Shown here: piece by piece, positions 6,187-12,485 of the stretch
Layout: every line of letters begins with the position of its first letter
How positions within the stretch are numbered: the first letter of the stretch is position 1
Assembly: GCA_007130445.1 (NCBI GenBank)
Contig: SLSM01000264.1
Span: 1-12,488, forward strand
Direction: 5' to 3'
DNA length: 12,488 bases
DNA from: Trueperaceae bacterium
Lineage (GTDB): Bacteria; Deinococcota; Deinococci; Deinococcales; Trueperaceae
Made by a program: the position numbers and the translations under genes
The notes under the pieces: model-generated
Databases searched by the model: none
Told to the model about the DNA's origin: nothing
The model's input: the letters and a program-made list of their open reading frames with translations, nothing else

Positions 6187-6852
6187 TCAGTCGCCGCCGC
6201 CCATGAACGCGCTGACGTAGTACAGCAGGTAGGCGACCGAGGCGGCGGCTGCCGCGACGTACGTCAGGGCCGCGGCGTTCAACACGCTCATGGCGCCGGC
6301 GCGATCGGCCTGGGTGGTGATCCCGAGCGTCTCGAGCTGCGCTCGCGCGCGGGCGCTGGCGTCGAACTCGACGGGGAGCGTCACGAGTTGGAAAAGCACG
6401 GCCGCACCGAACAGGACCACGCCGATCTGGACCATGCCGAGCGCACCGAGCATCACGCCGCCGATGATGATCCAGGGGGCGAAGTTCGCGCCGATGCTCG
6501 CAACCGGCACGAGCGCGTTGCGCCACTCGAGCGGTGCGTAGGCCTTGGCGTGCTGGATGGCGTGCCCGACCTCGTGGGCGGCGACGGCCACCGCGGCGAT
6601 GCTGGGGCTGCGGAAGTTCCCCTCGGAGAGGCGGACGACGCGCTCCTTGGGGTCGTAGTGATCGGTGAGCTGGCCCTTCACACCCTCCACCCGGACGGCA
6701 CCCAAGCCGTTGGCGTCGAGGATGGCGCGAGCCGTTTCGGCCCCGGTGAGACCGGAGGTGGCGGGGCGCTTCTGCCAGGTCGCGTACGTGCTGCGCAGGT
6801 AGAAGTGGACGAGGAGGGTCCCGGCGAGGGTGACGATGAAGAGGATCAACAT
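6187..6852 (-). CDS. Membrane zinc metallopeptidase, YugP family
   Basis: The product has 221 residues, the usual size for the YugP-type family (Zn-dependent protease 2). An N-terminal membrane anchor (1-17) is followed by a cytosol- or outside-facing segment with YDPKERVVRLSEGNF. The zinc site AAHEVGHAIQH has HExxH at 93-97. Hydrophobic segments lie at about 112-158 (two passes) and 195-216. The motif LPVEFDAS (159-166) follows the second block and probably supplies the third metal ligand. The physiological substrate of the family is poorly known. The start at 6852 is supported by GGAGGT 8 bases upstream (GGAGGTAGCGCAGCATG). The saccharopine-dehydrogenase-like gene follows after 18 bases, suggesting one transcript. 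Confidence 0.92.
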   Translation of the reverse strand: MLILFIVTLAGTLLVHFYLRSTYATWQKRPATSGLTGAETARAILDANGLGAVRVEGVKGQLTDHYDPKERVVRLSEGNFRSPSIAAVAVAAHEVGHAIQHAKAYAPLEWRNALVPVASIGANFAPWIIIGGVMLGALGMVQIGVVLFGAAVLFQLVTLPVEFDASARARAQLETLGITTQADRAGAMSVLNAAALTYVAAAAASVAYLLYYVSAFMGGGD

Positions 6853-7014
6853 GCTGCGCTACCTCCGGAGGTGACGTGCCCAGCGGGGGCTGGAAGGTCT
6901 CTGGCGACGAGCGTTCGAGGGCGTGCACACGCATGCGCACGCCTCGGCAAGCGTACGTGGGACCGGCGATCACTGCGGTCGCGTGAGGTACGGTCGCCGA
7001 GCCCGTTGCCGAGG

Positions 7015-7044
7015 ATGACACGCCGTGCCCTCGCGTGTTAGCAT
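7015..7044 (+). promoter_or_regulatory. Candidate sigma-70 promoter upstream of tRNA-His
   Basis: ATGACA (7015-7020, five of six bases of TTGACA) and TAGCAT (7039-7044) are separated by 18 bp. Transcription would begin near 7051, about 60 bases before tRNA-His. The divergent metallopeptidase gene starts at 6852, so this intergenic region must also hold that gene's promoter, which I could not place. Confidence 0.45.
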
Positions 7045-7091
7045 CCTCCGGCTGGTGCCGACCGTCCTCGGCGGCCCAGGCACGCGTCTGC

Positions 7092-7097
7092 TAGACT
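7092..7097 (+). promoter_or_regulatory. Second candidate -10 box for tRNA-His
   Basis: TAGACT matches TATAAT at four positions and lies 15 bases before the tRNA 5' end, a spacing like that of the tRNA-Pro promoter. No -35 hexamer is visible 17 bp upstream. Confidence 0.4.
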
Positions 7098-7112
7098 CGG
7101 AGGCGCGAGCGT

Positions 7113-7190
7113 GGTGGATGTAGCTCAGTCGGTTAGAGCACCGGATTGTGGTTCCGGGGGTCGAGGGTTCAAGTCCCTTCATCCACCCCA
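7113..7190 (+). tRNA. tRNA-His (anticodon GUG), CCA encoded
   Basis: The acceptor arms GTGGATG/CATCCAC are extended by an encoded G-1 (7113) opposite C73, the identity element of histidine tRNAs. The D stem is GCTC/GAGC. The anticodon stem CCGGA/TCCGG closes on loop TTGTGGT with GTG at 34-36. The T arm is GAGGG-TTCAAGT-CCCTT, and CCA is encoded. tRNA-Leu follows after 42 bases. Confidence 0.97.
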
Positions 7191-7232
7191 CCTCCCCCCT
7201 GGCGGCGCAGCTCCTGGGGTGGCAGGCCTCGA

Positions 7233-7316
7233 GCGAGGATGGCGGAACTGGTAGACGCGCCAGACTTAGGATCTGGTGTCTTTGACGTGCGGGTTCAAGT
7301 CCCGCTCCTCGCACCA
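7233..7316 (+). tRNA. tRNA-Leu (anticodon UAG), CCA encoded
   Basis: This is an 84-nt class II tRNA with a long variable arm (TGTCTTTGACGT). The acceptor is GCGAGGA/TCCTCGC with A73 and encoded CCA. The anticodon stem CCAGA/TCTGG closes on loop CTTAGGA with TAG at 34-36. The T arm is GCGGG-TTCAAGT-CCCGC. It reads leucine CUN codons. Confidence 0.97.
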
Positions 7317-7337
7317 CGACGCCCGTCCACCCCACGG

Positions 7338-7393
7338 GGCTGATCACCAGCGGCTGATCGACAGTGGCTGATCTGCAGGGGCTGAGCAGACCC
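7338..7393 (+). repeat. Four tandem 14-bp units between tRNA-Leu and tig
   Basis: The units are GGCTGATCACCAGC, GGCTGATCGACAGT, GGCTGATCTGCAGG and GGCTGAGCAGACCC. The first three share GGCTGATC; the fourth keeps GGCTGA. The period is exact at 14 bp. They begin 21 bases after tRNA-Leu and end 86 bases before the tig start codon. They could be binding sites for a regulator of tig or remnants of slippage. Confidence 0.75.
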
Positions 7394-7479
7394 GAGCGCA
7401 CCCGAGACCACCGGATGCCGTCAACACATCAGCGTGTGCGCGTGCTCGGCCGCGCGTGTGCGCAGCGAGAGAGGCCCGC

Positions 7480-8910
7480 ATGCAAGCGCAACTCACAGAC
7501 AAGCAAGACGTCAGCGCCACCTTCACCGTGACGCTGCCCGCCGACGTCGTGGACGCCGCGTTCGAGCGCGTGCTCGGCGCCCTGGCGCGCCAGGTCAAGG
7601 TGCCGGGCTTCCGGCCGGGCCGCGCACCGCGTGGCGTGCTGATCCAGCGCATCGGCGCCGACGCGCTGGCCGAGGAGGTTCGCGAGGCGTTGGTCGACGA
7701 ACACTACCCGCAGGCCGTTCGCGAGCTCGACCTGCTGCCCGTGCATGCGCACTTCCACGGCGAGCCGCCCACGGCAGGCGCCGAGTTCACCTTCGAGGTC
7801 CACGCTGACCTCTACCCGACCTTCGAGCTTCCCGACTTCGACAGCATCGAGCTCGACGCGTCGGCTCCGGAGATCAGCGACGACGACGTGACCGCTACGG
7901 TCGAGCGTCTGCGCGAGGAACACGCCACGCTGGTGCCGGTGGAGCGCCCGGTGGAGCCTGGCGACGTCCTCACGGTCGAGACCCTCGGCGAGGGCGGTGG
8001 CTCGAACATGCCCGTCGACCTCGGCCGCACCGAGCCTCACCTGGTCGAGCAGCTCACCGGCCGGAGCATGGGTGACGAGATCACGCTCGACCTCGGCGCC
8101 GATCCTGCGGCACCCGCCGCGAGCGACGACGCGGCCGACGACGCGGCCGACGACGCGGCCGAAGCCGATGCGCAGGGCGAGCCGGCGGACGAGAGCGCCG
8201 CGCCACGGCGGTCGCTGGCGATCCGCATCGTCGACGTCAAGGCCAAGGAACTGCCCGAGACCGACGACGCGTTCGCGGCCACGCTCGGCTTCGAGACGTG
8301 GGAGGCGACGCTGTCGGAGATCCGCAGCAGCCTGGCGTCGCAGGCCGATCGTGACGCGTTCACCAAGCAGCGCGAGGCGTTCGTCGACCAGCTGATGGTG
8401 GCGACCGAGATGGGCCTGCCCAAGAGCATGGTCGCACGGCGACAGCGGGCGCTGATCGAGGAACTCAAGGGCGACCTCGAGCAGCGCGGCATGACGCTCC
8501 AGGGCTACCTCGAGGAGCTCGAGGCACGCGATGCACGCTCTGGTTTCGACCAGGAGCTGCGCGAGGCCGCCGAGCGCGCGGTCAAGCGCGACCTGGTGCT
8601 CGAAGCGGTGCTGGAGCGCGTGGGTACCGAGATCGGCGACGCGGAGTTCGAGGCCGGGGTCCGCATGATGGCGATGCGTGAGCGCAAGGACGTGGCGCGC
8701 TTCAAGCAGGAGATGGGCGAGGAGTGGCTTCGCAACTACCGCTTCTTGCTGAACCGCGATCGAGCCGTGCGCGAAGTCGTGGCGGCCAAGACCGGGCGTG
8801 ACCGGCGCGACGGTGCGGCCGACGACGAGGAGGCTGGCGCCGCGTCCGACGGTGCCGACGCCGCGATGGCGGCCAGCGCCCACGACGCCGACGAAGACAC
8901 CGACGCCTGA
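7480..8910 (+). CDS. tig: Trigger factor, ribosome-associated chaperone
   Basis: The product has 476 residues. The ATG at 7480 is chosen because GAGAGG lies just upstream and it opens the conserved ribosome-binding domain (MQAQLTDKQDVSATFTVTLP). The ribosome-docking signature GFRPGRAP is at 43-50. The prolyl-isomerase-like domain spans about 150-257 but is interrupted at about 208-243 by a low-complexity Asp/Ala segment with three exact DDAA units, encoded by a 12-bp DNA repeat at 8125-8160. The C-terminal substrate cradle (258-440) carries conserved elements such as KELPETDDAFA and the VARRQRALIEEL helix. It ends in an acidic Asp/Ala-rich tail (441-476). The protein holds nascent chains at the ribosome exit tunnel. 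clpP follows after 40 bases, and the tig-clpP-clpX order is common. Family members usually have about 400-470 residues, so the insert and tail account for its size. Confidence 0.96.
   Translation: MQAQLTDKQDVSATFTVTLPADVVDAAFERVLGALARQVKVPGFRPGRAPRGVLIQRIGADALAEEVREALVDEHYPQAVRELDLLPVHAHFHGEPPTAGAEFTFEVHADLYPTFELPDFDSIELDASAPEISDDDVTATVERLREEHATLVPVERPVEPGDVLTVETLGEGGGSNMPVDLGRTEPHLVEQLTGRSMGDEITLDLGADPAAPAASDDAADDAADDAAEADAQGEPADESAAPRRSLAIRIVDVKAKELPETDDAFAATLGFETWEATLSEIRSSLASQADRDAFTKQREAFVDQLMVATEMGLPKSMVARRQRALIEELKGDLEQRGMTLQGYLEELEARDARSGFDQELREAAERAVKRDLVLEAVLERVGTEIGDAEFEAGVRMMAMRERKDVARFKQEMGEEWLRNYRFLLNRDRAVREVVAAKTGRDRRDGAADDEEAGAASDGADAAMAASAHDADEDTDA
8125..8160 (+). repeat. In-frame 12-bp tandem repeat inside tig
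   Basis: Three identical copies of GACGACGCGGCC follow one another, encoding DDAA three times (residues 216-227 of trigger factor). The reading frame is kept. They lie in a surface loop of the isomerase domain and could change length by slippage without breaking the gene. Confidence 0.9.
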
Positions 8911-8939
8911 GACGACCGCGATCGCGGCGGCGCCGCTGA

Positions 8940-8945
8940 TACAGT
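8940..8945 (+). promoter_or_regulatory. Candidate -10 box for a leaderless clpP transcript
   Basis: TACAGT fits the TAnnnT pattern and ends 5 bases before the clpP ATG. clpP has no Shine-Dalgarno sequence, whereas several other genes here do. The arrangement is like the leaderless promoters known in Deinococcus. No -35 is recognisable: the upstream bases are two small palindromes, CGCGATCGCG and GCGGCGCCGC (8917-8936). Confidence 0.35.
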
Positions 8946-8950
8946 GGCGC

Positions 8951-9571
8951 ATGCCGTTGATCCCGTACGTGATCGAGCAGACCGGCCGCGGCGAGCGGAT
9001 GTACGACGTCTACAGCCGGTTGCTCAAGGAACGCATCATCTTCCTCGGCACGCCGATCGACAGTGAGGTCGCCAACGTGATCGTGGCGCAACTCCTGCTG
9101 CTGGAGTCACAGTCGAGCGAGCAGCCGATCAACATGTTCGTCAACTGTCCCGGTGGCGAGGTCTACGCCGGCCTGGCGATCTACGACACGATGCAGTACA
9201 TCTCGGCCCCGGTGCACACCAACTGCGTCGGCATCGCCATGAGCATGGGATCGGTGATCCTGATGGCTGGCGAGCGCGGACACCGCGTCTCGTTGCCGAA
9301 CTCGCGCATCATGATCCACCAGGGCTCTGCGGGGTTCCGCGGGAACACGCCGGATCTCGAGGTCCAAGCGCGGGAGGTCCTGGCACTGCGCGACGTGCTC
9401 GAGGGCATCTACGAGCGCCACACCGGTCACCCGCGCGAGAAGCTGCGCCGCGACATGGAGCGCGACAACTTCATGAGCCCGACCGACGCCCTCGCGTACG
9501 GGCTGATCGACACCGTCGTCGAACCCAAGGCCATCGGGCGCTTCGGCGCCGATACCGATACCGAGGCGTGA
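8951..9571 (+). CDS. clpP: ATP-dependent Clp protease proteolytic subunit
   Basis: The product has 206 residues, normal for ClpP. The start at 8951 gives the conserved MPLIPYVIEQTGRGERMYD; the frame stays open further upstream only as a shadow of tig. The serine-protease triad is complete: Ser98 in IAMSMGSV, His123 in NSRIMIHQ and Asp172 in MERDNFMSP. The oxyanion/strand motif NCPGGEVYAGLAIYDTMQYI is intact. Fourteen subunits form the degradation chamber that receives unfolded substrates from ClpX, encoded immediately downstream. The clpX GTG overlaps the clpP stop (GTGA at 9568-9571), so the two are translationally coupled and should be made in proportion. There is no ribosome site upstream; see the possible leaderless promoter at 8940. 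Confidence 0.98.
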   Translation: MPLIPYVIEQTGRGERMYDVYSRLLKERIIFLGTPIDSEVANVIVAQLLLLESQSSEQPINMFVNCPGGEVYAGLAIYDTMQYISAPVHTNCVGIAMSMGSVILMAGERGHRVSLPNSRIMIHQGSAGFRGNTPDLEVQAREVLALRDVLEGIYERHTGHPREKLRRDMERDNFMSPTDALAYGLIDTVVEPKAIGRFGADTDTEA

Positions 9572-10767
9572 CCGTGGCCTCGCGCTGCAGCTTCTGTGGT
9601 CGTTCGGCGTCCGAGGTGAAGCGGCTCGTCACCAGCACGGACGGCGAGGCGGCCATCTGCGCCGCCTGTTTGGAGCGCGGTCGCGACACGTTGGCCGCCT
9701 CGACCCGGCCGAGTCGAGCGCTGCGGGTCCCGACGCCGCGCGAGATACGGAAACAGCTCGATCAGCACGTGATCGAGCAAGACAACGCGAAGCGCACGCT
9801 GGCCGTCGCCGTCTACCAGCACGTGAAGCGCCTCCAGCACCCCGACGCCGAACTCCAGAAGGCGAACATCCTGCTCGTCGGCCCGTCCGGCACGGGCAAG
9901 ACGCTGCTCGCGCAGACGCTCGCGAAGACCTTGCAGGTGCCGTTCGCCATCGCCGACGCAACCACCCTGACCGAGGCAGGGTACGTCGGCGACGACGTCG
10001 AGAACATCGTCTTGCGCCTGTTGCAGGTGGCGGATTACGACGTCGGCGCGGCGGAACGCGGCATCATCTACCTCGACGAGATCGACAAGATCGCGCGCAA
10101 GTCCGAGGGCCCCTCGATCACCCGCGACGTGTCGGGCGAAGGGGTCCAGCAGGCGCTCTTGAAGATGATCGAGGGCACGGTGTGCCACGTGCCGCCCCAG
10201 GGCGGCCGAAAGCATCCGCACCAAGAGCTGATCCCCATCGATACGAGCCAGATCCTCTTCGTGTGTGGCGGGGCCTTCGAGGGGCTCGACGAGATCGTGC
10301 GGCGGCGCGTCGCCGTGAGCCGTGTCGGCTTCCAGGTCGATGCGGACGACGGCGACACGAAGGTGGCAGAGGCCGACATCCTGCCCGAGGACCTGATGAC
10401 CTACGGCCTGATCCCCGAACTCATCGGCCGCCTTCCGGTCACGGTCCGCCTCCATGAGTTGAGCGAGGATGCCCTGGTCGACGTGCTCACCAAGCCGCGA
10501 CACGCGCTGGTGCGCCACTACCGCGAGGCCTTCGCGCTCGACGGCGTCGACCTGGAGATCACCGACGCCGCGCTGCGCGAGGTCGCGCGGCGCGCCAAGG
10601 GGCGCAAGACGGGCGCCCGCGGACTGCGCTCGGTCTTGGAGCGGACCATGGGCGACCTCATGTACGAAGTGCCGGGCGGCGACGTGACACGCATCGTCGT
10701 CGACGTCGAGGACCTCGACGATCCGCTCGCGGCACTCTCGCGCGCCGCGCGGCGCCGCACGGCCTGA
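9568..10767 (+). CDS. clpX: ATP-dependent Clp protease ATP-binding subunit ClpX
   Basis: The product has 399 residues. An N-terminal zinc-binding domain has Cys7, Cys10, Cys31 and Cys34 (CSFC and CAAC), which binds adaptors and substrates. The AAA+ module follows. It shows Walker A GPSGTGKT (105-112), pore loop GYVG (139-142), Walker B IIYLDEID (166-173), the RKSEGPSITRDVSGEG region (178-192) and sensor 2 GARGLR (349-354). The ClpP-docking loop, IGF in most ClpX proteins, is VGF here (253-255). The hexamer unfolds tagged proteins and feeds them to ClpP. The GTG start overlaps the clpP stop by four bases; a second GTG two codons later (9574) is an alternative. The gene ends in a hairpin shared with the convergent cysteine desulfurase gene. 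Confidence 0.98.
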   Translation: MTVASRCSFCGRSASEVKRLVTSTDGEAAICAACLERGRDTLAASTRPSRALRVPTPREIRKQLDQHVIEQDNAKRTLAVAVYQHVKRLQHPDAELQKANILLVGPSGTGKTLLAQTLAKTLQVPFAIADATTLTEAGYVGDDVENIVLRLLQVADYDVGAAERGIIYLDEIDKIARKSEGPSITRDVSGEGVQQALLKMIEGTVCHVPPQGGRKHPHQELIPIDTSQILFVCGGAFEGLDEIVRRRVAVSRVGFQVDADDGDTKVAEADILPEDLMTYGLIPELIGRLPVTVRLHELSEDALVDVLTKPRHALVRHYREAFALDGVDLEITDAALREVARRAKGRKTGARGLRSVLERTMGDLMYEVPGGDVTRIVVDVEDLDDPLAALSRAARRRTA

Positions 10768-10779
10768 CGACCGTCAGGC
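10762..10779. terminator. Hairpin spanning both convergent stop codons (clpX and cysteine desulfurase)
   Basis: GCCTGAC (10762-10768) and GTCAGGC (10773-10779) form a 7-bp stem with a GACC loop. The clpX TGA (10765-10767) and the desulfurase TGA (10774-10776 on the - strand) lie in opposite arms. Only 6 bases separate the two genes. It could stop transcription both ways, but the stem is short and lacks a U-tract. Confidence 0.45.
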
Positions 10780-11949
10780 AGCGCCTTCGAGACCGCGCGT
10801 CGTGCGCACGGCGCGACGCACCCGCAGCACGGCCTCGTCGATGGTGGCCTCGTCGAGGTGATCGCCCAGGCTGAAGCGCACGCTGGCGCGGGCCACGGCC
10901 TCCGAGCGGCCCATCGCACGCAACACGTGGCTGGGTTCCAGGCTGCCGGCGGCACACGCCGAGCCGGCGCTGGCCAGGACGCCCTCACGGTCGAGGTTGA
11001 TGAGCAACGTCTCGCCATCGATTTCGCCGACGTGCACGTGCACGTGCTTCGGGCCGCGGGGTGCGCCGGACCCGTGCACCGTCACGCCGCCGATGGCGCA
11101 CACGCCGTGTTGGAAGCGGTCGCGCAGGGCCGACACGCGGGCGGAGCGCTCCCGCCAGGTGGTCGAGCGCAGCGCCGCACGACCGAAGCCGACGACGGCC
11201 GGCACGTCGACCGTGCCGCCCCGGAGCCCGCGCTCTTGACCGCCACCGCGCTGCTGCGGCTCCACCGCGACGCCGTCGCCGAGGAGGAGCACGCCGCACC
11301 CCTTCGGGCCCTCCACCTTGTGGCTCGACACCACCAGCAGGTCTGCGCCGCACGGCTCGAGACCGACGCGCTCGAGACCGAACGACTGCACGGCGTCGAC
11401 GAGCACCCGCACGCCGCGCGCCTCGAAGTGCTCGCGCAGCGGCGCGAGGTCGTTCTGCACGCCGGTCTCGTTGTTGGTCCGCATCACGGCGACCAGCGCC
11501 GTGTCGTCCCGGAGCGCGGCGACCAGCGCGTGGTGGGCGATCCGCCCATCAGGCTCGCTGGGGACCCACGTGACCGGATGCCCGCGCCGCGCAGCGGTGC
11601 GCACGGCCTCGAGGAGTGCGGCGTGCTCCGCTGCGCTCGCGACGACGTGTGCACCCGGGCGCAGTGCCAGGCTGCCGAGCACCGCGAGGTGGAGTGCCTC
11701 GGTGGCACCGCTGGTGAAGACCACCTGACGCGGCGTTGCCTCGAGCGCCGCCGCGACGTGCTCACGAGCGTCCTCGACCGCTCGCCGCGCCGCTCGACCA
11801 GCGCCATGCAGCGACGACGGGTTGCCGGCGCTGGCACTGAACCATGGCAGCATCGCCGCGAGGACGTCGGGATGCACCGGTGTCGTGGCGGCGCGGTCCA
11901 GGTCGATGACGGTCGCGGATCGCCGCGCGGCGTCGCGCTCGTTCGTCAC
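10774..11949 (-). CDS. Cysteine desulfurase (IscS/NifS-like)
   Basis: The product has 391 residues, usual for the family. The start is the GTG at 11949, whose bases overlap the stop of the upstream regulator gene (GTGA). This gives MTNERDAARRSATVIDLDRA, with the conserved DxxATTP motif near the start. The PLP-dependent aminotransferase class V fold is clear: His109 in AAEHAA stacks on the cofactor, NNETG (159-163), Asp185 and Gln188 in VDAVQSFG, and the Schiff-base Lys211 in VSSHKVEGPKG. The sulfur-accepting Cys332 lies in ASAGSACAAGSLEPSHVL, the group I (IscS/NifS) active-site loop. It removes sulfur from cysteine as a persulfide for Fe-S clusters or tRNA thiolation. No scaffold (IscU) gene follows, because the operon ends against clpX. 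The scaffold must be encoded elsewhere. Confidence 0.95.
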   Translation of the reverse strand: MTNERDAARRSATVIDLDRAATTPVHPDVLAAMLPWFSASAGNPSSLHGAGRAARRAVEDAREHVAAALEATPRQVVFTSGATEALHLAVLGSLALRPGAHVVASAAEHAALLEAVRTAARRGHPVTWVPSEPDGRIAHHALVAALRDDTALVAVMRTNNETGVQNDLAPLREHFEARGVRVLVDAVQSFGLERVGLEPCGADLLVVSSHKVEGPKGCGVLLLGDGVAVEPQQRGGGQERGLRGGTVDVPAVVGFGRAALRSTTWRERSARVSALRDRFQHGVCAIGGVTVHGSGAPRGPKHVHVHVGEIDGETLLINLDREGVLASAGSACAAGSLEPSHVLRAMGRSEAVARASVRFSLGDHLDEATIDEAVLRVRRAVRTTRGLEGAA

Positions 11950-12395
11950 GAAGGGTTGGCGAAGCGGCTCGGGAGGGGTTCGAGCTGGAGGAACGTCTTG
12001 CGGCGGACCAGGTCCGCGAGGCTCGTCGCGCGCAGCACGGTGCGCACTGCCTCGTCGACCTCGCGCCACAGCGGCTCCGTGGAGCAGTGGCCCGTCATCT
12101 CGCAGGTGGTGCCGTCGTCGATGCACGCGACGGGAGCGACGCTGCCCTCGAGCAGTTCGACGATCTCCAACGCGTCGATCGAGTCCAGCGGGCGCACGAC
12201 GCGGTAGCCGCCGTGGGCACCCCGCACGCTCTCGACGAGCTCGGCGTTGCGGAGCACGGCGAAGATCTGCTCCAGGTAGGGCTGTGACAGCTGCTGACGC
12301 TCGGCGACCGTCTTCAGACTGGTCGGCTTGTCACCGCCGAGAGCGACCTCGACGAGGGCGCGCATGCCGTACTGTGCACGAGTCGAGATCCACAT
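11946..12395 (-). CDS. Rrf2-family transcriptional regulator, IscR-like
   Basis: The product has 149 residues, the typical Rrf2 length. It has the N-terminal winged helix (MWISTRAQYGMRALVEVAL, then VAERQQLSQPYLEQIFAVLRNAELVESVRGAHGGYRV in consecutive stretches). The effector segment carries Cys91, Cys98 and Cys104. The C-X6-C-X5-C spacing is close to the C-X5-C-X5-C of IscR, so a [2Fe-2S] cluster is likely. Its stop overlaps the GTG of the cysteine desulfurase, so regulator and sulfur-supplying enzyme are one transcriptional and translational unit. Autoregulation by Fe-S status would be expected from IscR precedent. The ATG at 12395 has a strong ribosome site, GGAGGAGG (12402-12409), 6 bases upstream. 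Naming it IscR outright would go beyond the evidence. Confidence 0.93.
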   Translation of the reverse strand: MWISTRAQYGMRALVEVALGGDKPTSLKTVAERQQLSQPYLEQIFAVLRNAELVESVRGAHGGYRVVRPLDSIDALEIVELLEGSVAPVACIDDGTTCEMTGHCSTEPLWREVDEAVRTVLRATSLADLVRRKTFLQLEPLPSRFANPS

Positions 12396-12434
12396 GGCTC
12401 CCCTCCTCCAGGCCGTTGCGAACGCCCTGGGGCG

Positions 12435-12463
12435 AGTATAGGCGTCAACGCCGGCCGTCGCCA
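12435..12463 (-). promoter_or_regulatory. Promoter and possible operator of the rrf2-desulfurase operon
   Basis: On the - strand TATACT (12435-12440) is a near-consensus -10 box about 40 bases before the ATG. TGGCGA, 17 bp upstream (12458-12463), is a weak -35. Between them lies the inverted repeat GGCGT-TG-ACGCC (12441-12452). Its place in the promoter spacer suits an operator, perhaps for the Rrf2 protein itself. A weak -35 is expected for a promoter controlled by a bound regulator, but operator function is inference. Confidence 0.5.
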
Positions 12464-12470
12464 GGGACCG

Positions 12471-12485
12471 CGCGACCTGGTCGCG
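12471..12485. repeat. Near-palindrome at the window edge
   Basis: CGCGACC and GGTCGCG flank a single T. It lies upstream of the rrf2 promoter at the very end of the window. It may be the terminator of a gene beyond the edge or a regulatory site; what lies further on cannot be seen. Confidence 0.4.

Noticed and set aside
6861..6872. 12-bp palindrome ACCTCCGGAGGT upstream of the metallopeptidase gene as an operator
   Set aside because: Half of it is the Shine-Dalgarno sequence of that gene, and the symmetry is short. It may weakly sequester the ribosome site, but nothing further supports this.
5182..7041. Long + strand open frame of 619 codons
   Set aside because: It is the complementary shadow of two well-supported - strand genes (oxidoreductase and metallopeptidase), a common effect of high GC content.
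7338..7393. CRISPR-like array
   Set aside because: Units are 14 bp with no unique spacers of CRISPR length, and no cas gene is present.
7429..8952. Long - strand open frame opposite tig
   Set aside because: Trigger factor on the + strand has clear domains and a ribosome site. The antisense product is His/Arg/Leu-rich with no motif.
10858..12207. Long + strand open frame opposite the cysteine desulfurase and rrf2 genes
   Set aside because: The - strand genes have complete catalytic and cluster-binding motifs. The + frame crosses both and has shadow composition.
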